In this document: positions 5,697 to 9,297 of the stretch, in pieces
Layout: every line of letters begins with the position of its first letter
Position numbering within the stretch: position 1 is the stretch's first letter
Position numbers and translations under genes: made by a program
Assembly: GCA_938036845.1 (NCBI GenBank)
Contig: CALHWA010000130.1
Coordinates: 1-9,297 of the forward strand
Source of the DNA: an uncultured Candidatus Saccharibacteria bacterium
GTDB taxonomy: Bacteria; Patescibacteriota; Saccharimonadia; Saccharimonadales; Saccharimonadaceae
Direction: 5' to 3'
DNA: 9,297 nt
The notes under the pieces: generated by a model
Seen by the model: only the letters and a program-made list of their open reading frames with translations
Database searches by the model: none
What the model was told of the DNA's origin: nothing

Positions 5697-7664
5697 TTAT
5701 GCGCGTCGCACGGAGCGCACCAGTAGCACCCCACCAGCAAGCAACGCCGCTGTCACAAGAACAAATTGCCAGAGCGATATGCCGGTATCGGCTAAGAGGC
5801 CGTGGAATTGGCTTGGCTTGGCTGGCTGAGTGGGCTGGTTGGGTTGATTTGGATCGAGCGGATTTGTCGCCAGTGCCGCGCGGCACTCCGACCAAATTGC
5901 TTCTGGGTAGCTGGCCGCCAACACATACCACGCCGTCGATGCCACTGAGTTTGCATTAGTTAGTTCATTTGGCAGATCGGCCTTAGATGCGTACTGCCAT
6001 GCACCATTCGGCCGCTGTGCCGGGTAAGTATCTGTCAAGATTGCCCGCGCTGTGGCCGTGTCCCCAGCGATAGTATGCGCCTGCGCTACGCCATACGTCC
6101 CTTCAAACCATACGGTTGGCACGTAATTACCTGTCAAATACGGTGTATAGCCTTTTGCCGCACCATCGGTTGTTTTATAGATAGCAGTATGAGCGAGTGC
6201 TTGCTTAGCTTTGTCGTATTCGCCAATCGCATTGAGAAAGATCGCACCCCAGCTTGTTGTATCAAGCGCCTTACTACTGTCGTTATACCCTTGGTTAAAG
6301 CGCCCCTCGGATGTATTCCATAGTTTTGCCACCGTTGCTTTGGCAAGTTCATCCGCCTTCTGGGCATACTGCTTATCGCCTAGCACGCGGGCTGCCCGTT
6401 CGTATACATGCCACATGTCAGTGTTGTGCTCAGTAGCATGCCACGCAATATCCTTCTTGACGCCATTGTCAATCTTCACCCCGCCACGGAATAACCCAGC
6501 AGCATCGCCAGTCGTCGTCTTCATTGTCTCAAGCCAACGGAAGGTATCAAGAATCATCTGGCGCACCCCCTGCTGGTCGCCGTATTTTTCCATATAGCGG
6601 ATGAGCGCATACTGCACAAAGGCAATGCCACCAGTATAATAAATCGGCTGCTGGATCCCTGTATAATCAAGCTGGTGTACACTCGCCGGGAAGGCCCCCT
6701 TCTGCTCACCGGCCTTGACTTGGATTGCGCTTAGGCCATGCACGAGTTTATCTGCCATTGCCCGATCGTCCGCACCAATCGCCACAAGTAGCGCCAGCGA
6801 CTGATCATACACATAGCTGTACGACTCACGCGGTGTACCATAGCCGTCTTGGCCCGGTGCATACTCATACGAGCGAATGAGCCCCGCCAGCTCTGGCTTG
6901 AAATACTCGGCAATGATAGTTTTAGTTGCTGTATCATAGAGGCGAATTAATTTATGCCCCTTGCCCACTGCATCAAAGCTAAAAGTATTATCTGCCTGAG
7001 CTGGCTGCGTGGCTTGGAGGTATTCTTTATCAGATACCGCGTAGAGCTGCACCTCAAGATTCTTATACGTAACAGGTCGCGGCCAGCTCTCACCAATCTG
7101 CTGCCCTGTTACTGTGTCATACAGCCGGAAGTGCCATGACCCCGCAAATGCCGGGTTGGCAGATGAGAGATCAAGCGTCCATGTACCATCCGGCTGTACC
7201 ACCGCTGGCGCAACAGTCGTTTGCTCATACTCAGCATCGCTGTAGAGATAAGCCCGCACTTCACGTGGATTAGCCCCAGTTGGTGCTGTTCCTTTTACTG
7301 TGCCGCGGTAACCTTCGGCAGCATGTGCAACATGAGAGACCGTGAGCGGTGTCGCACTTTCGGTTTGTCGTGGGTGCGCAAGCGTAAAGCGCCCGCTCAC
7401 CTTTGCTTGGTAGTCAAAGCCATAGGCTTGTGCTGGCGTAATGGTACTACCATCACCTGGGCTATGCTTTGGCTCCATCATCTGTTTAAGCCATACCATC
7501 GCACGCGCTGCTGGTGCTGAGTCAGTCGCTAGTGGCCGACGCACCGCTCTGAATAGCTGATCATTTGTACCACACAGCGACGTATTCGCCCGCACTGGCG
7601 GAGCTATCGCGAGCCCATAGAGTGCACCGCACAGCAGCACGACGCTCAATCCCCATCGTTTCAT
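5697..7664 (-). CDS. Secreted, cell-wall-anchored (alpha/alpha)6-barrel glycoside-hydrolase-like protein
   Basis: The protein has 655 residues. A signal peptide covers about 1-26 (positive MKRW start, hydrophobic core, cleavage likely after VRA). Two related beta repeats lie at about 136-193 and 204-254, each ending in RLYDT followed by a second conserved strand. Residues about 260-590 look like an (alpha/alpha)6 toroid typical of several glycoside hydrolase families: YVYDQSLALL at 284-293, ATEHNTDMW at 410-418, LDTTSWGA at 467-474, VWFEGTYG at 518-525 and ASTAWYVLAA at 575-584. Conserved acidic residues in these blocks (D287, E412, D468, E521) are candidate catalytic or binding residues. A Pro/Gln linker (602-618) precedes LADTG (624-628), a hydrophobic helix and an RRA tail: a sortase-type sorting signal. 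A strong ribosome site (GGAGGGGG) precedes the ATG. The stop is 6 bp from the convergent reductase's stop. The glycan target is not identifiable. Confidence 0.8.
   Translation of the reverse strand: MKRWGLSVVLLCGALYGLAIAPPVRANTSLCGTNDQLFRAVRRPLATDSAPAARAMVWLKQMMEPKHSPGDGSTITPAQAYGFDYQAKVSGRFTLAHPRQTESATPLTVSHVAHAAEGYRGTVKGTAPTGANPREVRAYLYSDAEYEQTTVAPAVVQPDGTWTLDLSSANPAFAGSWHFRLYDTVTGQQIGESWPRPVTYKNLEVQLYAVSDKEYLQATQPAQADNTFSFDAVGKGHKLIRLYDTATKTIIAEYFKPELAGLIRSYEYAPGQDGYGTPRESYSYVYDQSLALLVAIGADDRAMADKLVHGLSAIQVKAGEQKGAFPASVHQLDYTGIQQPIYYTGGIAFVQYALIRYMEKYGDQQGVRQMILDTFRWLETMKTTTGDAAGLFRGGVKIDNGVKKDIAWHATEHNTDMWHVYERAARVLGDKQYAQKADELAKATVAKLWNTSEGRFNQGYNDSSKALDTTSWGAIFLNAIGEYDKAKQALAHTAIYKTTDGAAKGYTPYLTGNYVPTVWFEGTYGVAQAHTIAGDTATARAILTDTYPAQRPNGAWQYASKADLPNELTNANSVASTAWYVLAASYPEAIWSECRAALATNPLDPNQPNQPTQPAKPSQFHGLLADTGISLWQFVLVTAALLAGGVLLVRSVRRA
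5781..5795 (-). other. LADTG sorting motif codons
   Basis: These codons encode L624-A-D-T-G628, followed by about 20 hydrophobic residues and the basic tail RSVRRA. The tripartite layout is that of a sortase substrate. LPxTG is the usual motif; LAxTG is the form associated with class E-type sortases. Confidence 0.65.
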
Positions 7665-7696
7665 TATTCCCCCTCCGAAATACTCTTATGCTTATA

Positions 7697-7705
7697 TTTA
7701 TAGCA
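7697..7705 (-). promoter_or_regulatory. Extended -10 promoter of the hydrolase gene
   Basis: On the minus strand TGCTATAAA matches the extended -10 pattern TGnTATAAT with one mismatch, about 32 bp upstream of the hydrolase ATG. That would give a short leader carrying the GGAGGGGG ribosome site. No clear -35 is present, as is common with extended -10 promoters. Confidence 0.5.
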
Positions 7706-7971
7706 CACTTTGGCCATATCGCATATATGTCATAGCAATTTTATCCATAATTATGAGTCACTAATGTTGTATACTATACTTTGGCCAGCTCAAGAGTACT
7801 CGTGTATCACCATCAACCTCATCTGTGATATATCAAATCATTATTTCTCCACTTGAAGCTTACTTCAACTCATTACTCCCTACAGTATCAATTTGCCTCA
7901 TCAGCAATCTTGTATTAGGCTAGAAGGAGGCAGGGTTGGCACCTTGCATACCAATATCGTTAAAGCCGCAC

Positions 7972-7977
7972 GAGGAG
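7972..7977 (+). promoter_or_regulatory. Ribosome binding site for the ATG start of the DUF2188 gene
   Basis: GAGGAG is placed 6 nt before the ATG at 7984. A second, even closer-to-consensus AAGGAGG at 7923-7929 precedes an in-frame TTG at 7936, so both starts could be used. Confidence 0.6.
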
Positions 7978-7983
7978 TACTCC

Positions 7984-8223
7984 ATGGCACAAAATTTTAC
8001 GATTAGCGGTAACAAACTCAAAGGCTACCAGGCAGTCGCCGACGGCACTGGCCGCGTCCACTTTGTGGGCACTACCCAGGAGGAAGTCATCGACCAAACC
8101 AGGCGCTACATGCGCCAACACGGTGGTGGCGAGCTCAGGATCCAGCGTGCCGACGGTAGCGCCCAGTATCGCGATGCCGATACCGTCCCACCCAAGAAGG
8201 ATCCCTTCCCACCGCAAGGATAG
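7984..8223 (+). CDS. Small DUF2188-like protein
   Basis: The protein has 79 residues. It fits the DUF2188 pattern: an N-terminal strand pair with GYQAVADGTGRVHFVGTTQEE (split here by the G-T turn, residues about 14-34), a central helix (VIDQTRRYMRQHGG) and a C-terminal strand with ELRIQRADGS, ending in a Pro-rich tail (KKDPFPPQG). The function of DUF2188 proteins is unknown; they are small, soluble and widespread. The ATG at 7984 has GAGGAG at 7972-7977 six nt upstream. An in-frame TTG at 7936, with its own AAGGAGG site, could add 16 residues with no family similarity, so the shorter form is preferred. A strong hairpin lies 11 bp downstream of the stop. Confidence 0.75.
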   Translation: MAQNFTISGNKLKGYQAVADGTGRVHFVGTTQEEVIDQTRRYMRQHGGGELRIQRADGSAQYRDADTVPPKKDPFPPQG

Positions 8224-8234
8224 CACTCATCCTC

Positions 8235-8265
8235 ACAATACCTCTGCTCTTGGCAGAGGTATTGT
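8235..8265. terminator. 13-bp perfect hairpin between convergent genes
   Basis: ACAATACCTCTGC (8235-8247) pairs perfectly with GCAGAGGTATTGT (8253-8265) around a 5-nt loop. It lies between the DUF2188 stop and the convergent membrane-protein stop, where a bidirectional terminator is expected. Neither side has a real T-run, so it may act as a transcript-end-stabilising stem or a weak terminator rather than a classical intrinsic one. Confidence 0.55.
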
Positions 8266-8287
8266 TAATGTCAGAAGAATATAATAA

Positions 8288-8941
8288 TTACTTGAGGAGC
8301 GTATCAGGCACACCAAGCATCCGCGCCAGCGCATACTGGAGTAAAAAACTCAAGGATGCCATGCCAGCGCAAAACACTGCAACGATCCGCACCACATGCT
8401 GCGACAATGGCGCCGCACCCGGCCAGATCATTAGAACAATCACTGGCACGACACAAGCCAGCATCTTAATGCCTGCCGCAATGCGCGTATTGAGGATAGT
8501 ATGCTGCTTCTTGCTTACTGGCTGATGGGTTTTTGTTGCCAGGGGCGCAACTGCCTTCGTTGTCTTTTTTACTACGCACTCGCCTGTTTTAGCTATATTG
8601 CGTGGCAGCATAACCAGCATATAGAGGCCGCACCCAATCATACCGATGGTGATGATTGCTACGAGTGCAATCGCTACTGGCTGTGGCAAGTCCGCTCCTG
8701 AGGGCATACCCTGTGGAAGCGTGATCTCTGGCTGGTCGTGCGGCTCCGGTATAACCCAAAGCGCCTTATCTCGCGTGATGTATGGGTAGAGCAATTGCAT
8801 TGCACACCACACCCACAGCAGCAAGCAAAAGAGATACCCCACCGACGCGCAGAAATGCGTCACCAAAAGCGCAAACCGCCGCGGCTGTGGCTGCTTGGGC
8901 TGCTCCTTCGATTTTGCTGGCTGAGAAGACTGCGCTACCAT
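8288..8941 (-). CDS. Four-helix integral membrane protein of unknown function
   Basis: The protein has 217 residues and matches no family I recognise. Residues 1-22 are a soluble tail rich in Gln, Pro and Lys. Predicted membrane helices lie at about 24-53, 88-112, 154-173 and 183-208. The loop at 54-87 is Pro-rich and acidic and probably external. The loop at 113-150 is strongly basic (several KK pairs) and probably cytoplasmic by the positive-inside rule. No catalytic motif is visible. The ATG at 8941 is preceded by a TATAAT but by no Shine-Dalgarno site. Convergent with the DUF2188 gene; a structural or envelope role would be guesswork. Confidence 0.7.
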   Translation of the reverse strand: MVAQSSQPAKSKEQPKQPQPRRFALLVTHFCASVGYLFCLLLWVWCAMQLLYPYITRDKALWVIPEPHDQPEITLPQGMPSGADLPQPVAIALVAIITIGMIGCGLYMLVMLPRNIAKTGECVVKKTTKAVAPLATKTHQPVSKKQHTILNTRIAAGIKMLACVVPVIVLMIWPGAAPLSQHVVRIVAVFCAGMASLSFLLQYALARMLGVPDTLLK

Positions 8942-9096
8942 AATTACTAGCCATTATACACGACAGCACAAACTGATGCTATGGTGTGCGATTTTACCAC
9001 TATTTTTTTAATTAACCGGCAATGGTTGCTGGCAACCCATTTGTCGTTATAGTTATAAAATTCATCCTTAGCAAAGCAGATGAAAAGCGACTTAGA
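8942..9096. other. Short intergenic region without a gene
   Basis: It contains the membrane-protein promoter, a run of seven T before TTAATTAA (about 9003-9015), and an imperfect stem around 9022-9040 (ATGG/CCAT plus TTGC/GCAA with one bulged base). The stem lies downstream of the partial minus-strand gene and might assist its termination, but no T-tract follows on that strand. Confidence 0.4.
8953..8958 (-). promoter_or_regulatory. -10 box of the membrane-protein gene
   Basis: On the minus strand a consensus TATAAT ends 11 nt before the ATG at 8941, leaving a leader of only about 3-5 nt. No clear -35 and no ribosome site are seen. Confidence 0.5.
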
Positions 9097-9297
9097 TCAA
9101 TTGGTTCTTCGATGAGTGGGAGGAATAGTGCGAAAATCATCAATCACACTTTGTGCAGTTGCAAAATCTGAAAATTCATACGGATCCATTGCCGCTATCT
9201 CAGCTGGGGTAACTGTATCGGGATGCCGCGTTCTGTATTGTGTGGCAGGGTAATCATATTTAAGAGTTCTAGCTGCAAAATCGAGCACATCATACTC
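9097..9297 (-). CDS. Unidentified protein, C-terminal 66 residues only
   Basis: An open frame enters from the right edge and ends in TGA at 9097. It reads E-Y-D-V-L-D-F-A-A-R at the edge and ends THRRTN. The N-terminus is outside the window; the internal GTG at 9288 need not be the start because the frame is open upstream of it. I do not recognise the family. The segment is hydrophilic and acidic with aromatic residues, and has no membrane helix or metal-binding motif. Codon use looks ordinary, so it is probably a real gene, but a spurious frame cannot be excluded at this length. Confidence 0.45.
   Translation of the reverse strand, partial: EYDVLDFAARTLKYDYPATQYRTRHPDTVTPAEIAAMDPYEFSDFATAQSVIDDFRTIPPTHRRTN

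Larger units (their letters stand above)
7665..7983. other. Divergent intergenic region between the hydrolase and DUF2188 genes
   Basis: About 320 bp with no convincing gene. It holds the hydrolase promoter (minus strand, separate entry), overlapping TATACT boxes at 7770-7775 and 7775-7780 that could start plus-strand transcription, and a 10-bp direct repeat ACTTTGGCCA at 7707-7716 and 7778-7787. A small inverted repeat is also present (TTGAAG at 7853-7858, CTTCAA at 7863-7868). No tRNA or recognisable structured RNA is seen. Confidence 0.5.

Noticed and set aside
7853..7868. TTGAAG/CTTCAA stem-loop as a regulatory RNA or riboswitch
   Set aside because: A single 6-bp AT-rich stem with a 4-nt loop and no surrounding conserved structure.
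8250..8950. Plus-strand open frames of 66-91 codons opposite the membrane-protein gene
   Set aside because: They are antisense to a longer frame with coherent membrane helices and a promoter, and have no ribosome sites or family features.
1..9297. CRISPR array, tRNA/rRNA gene, insertion sequence or prophage integrase
   Set aside because: No regularly spaced repeats, no cloverleaf or rRNA segment, and no transposase or integrase motifs were seen on either strand.

Overview
The window looks like a bacterial chromosomal segment of about 50% GC that uses the standard bacterial code, since TAA, TAG and TGA all end clear genes. The genes are compact. A ferredoxin-reductase-like gene and a sortase-type surface hydrolase suggest a Gram-positive-like (monoderm) envelope. 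Several promoters sit so close to the start codon that the mRNAs would be leaderless or nearly so. This mix (hsdM plus RhuM, DUF2188, small membrane proteins, leaderless genes) is reminiscent of Patescibacteria such as Candidatus Saccharibacteria. That placement is an impression from gene content, not a demonstrated affiliation.

Layout. (1) Positions 1-3406, minus strand, form a defence operon read right to left: a type I restriction-modification methyltransferase (hsdM), an overlapping RhuM-family gene that appears C-terminally shortened, then a PHP-phosphoesterase/ATPase fusion that runs off the left edge. The PHP-ATPase is visibly AT-richer than its neighbours. No hsdS or hsdR lies in the window. 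(2) At 3509-4138, plus strand, a GIY-YIG nuclease-like protein with a RAMA/DUF4357-like C-terminal region diverges from hsdM across a roughly 100-bp double promoter. (3) Positions 4265-5690, plus strand, hold a two-gene operon: a TetR-type repressor and a membrane-anchored flavin/NAD(P)-type reductase. It is headed by a strong promoter with a 10-bp-arm palindrome at the transcription start, a good candidate for an autoregulatory operator. (4) At 5697-7664, minus strand, lies a 655-residue secreted protein: signal peptide, two repeated beta domains, an (alpha/alpha)6-type hydrolase domain, a Pro-rich linker and a C-terminal LADTG-type sorting signal. (5) At 7984-8223, plus strand, is a small DUF2188-like protein followed by a 13-bp hairpin. 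(6) At 8288-8941, minus strand, is a four-helix membrane protein of unknown role. (7) From 9097 to the right edge, minus strand, is the C-terminal end of an unidentified gene.

How they may work together: the left 4.1 kb reads as a defence module. The methyltransferase provides modification. RhuM and the PHP-ATPase ride in the same transcript, reminiscent of anticodon-nuclease guards such as PrrC being encoded inside type I loci. The GIY-YIG/RAMA protein could sense or cut DNA according to modification state. The remainder appears to be envelope or housekeeping accessory functions. The most promising candidate for a little-described system is the hsdM-rhuM-PHP-ATPase arrangement with the divergent GIY-YIG/RAMA gene.
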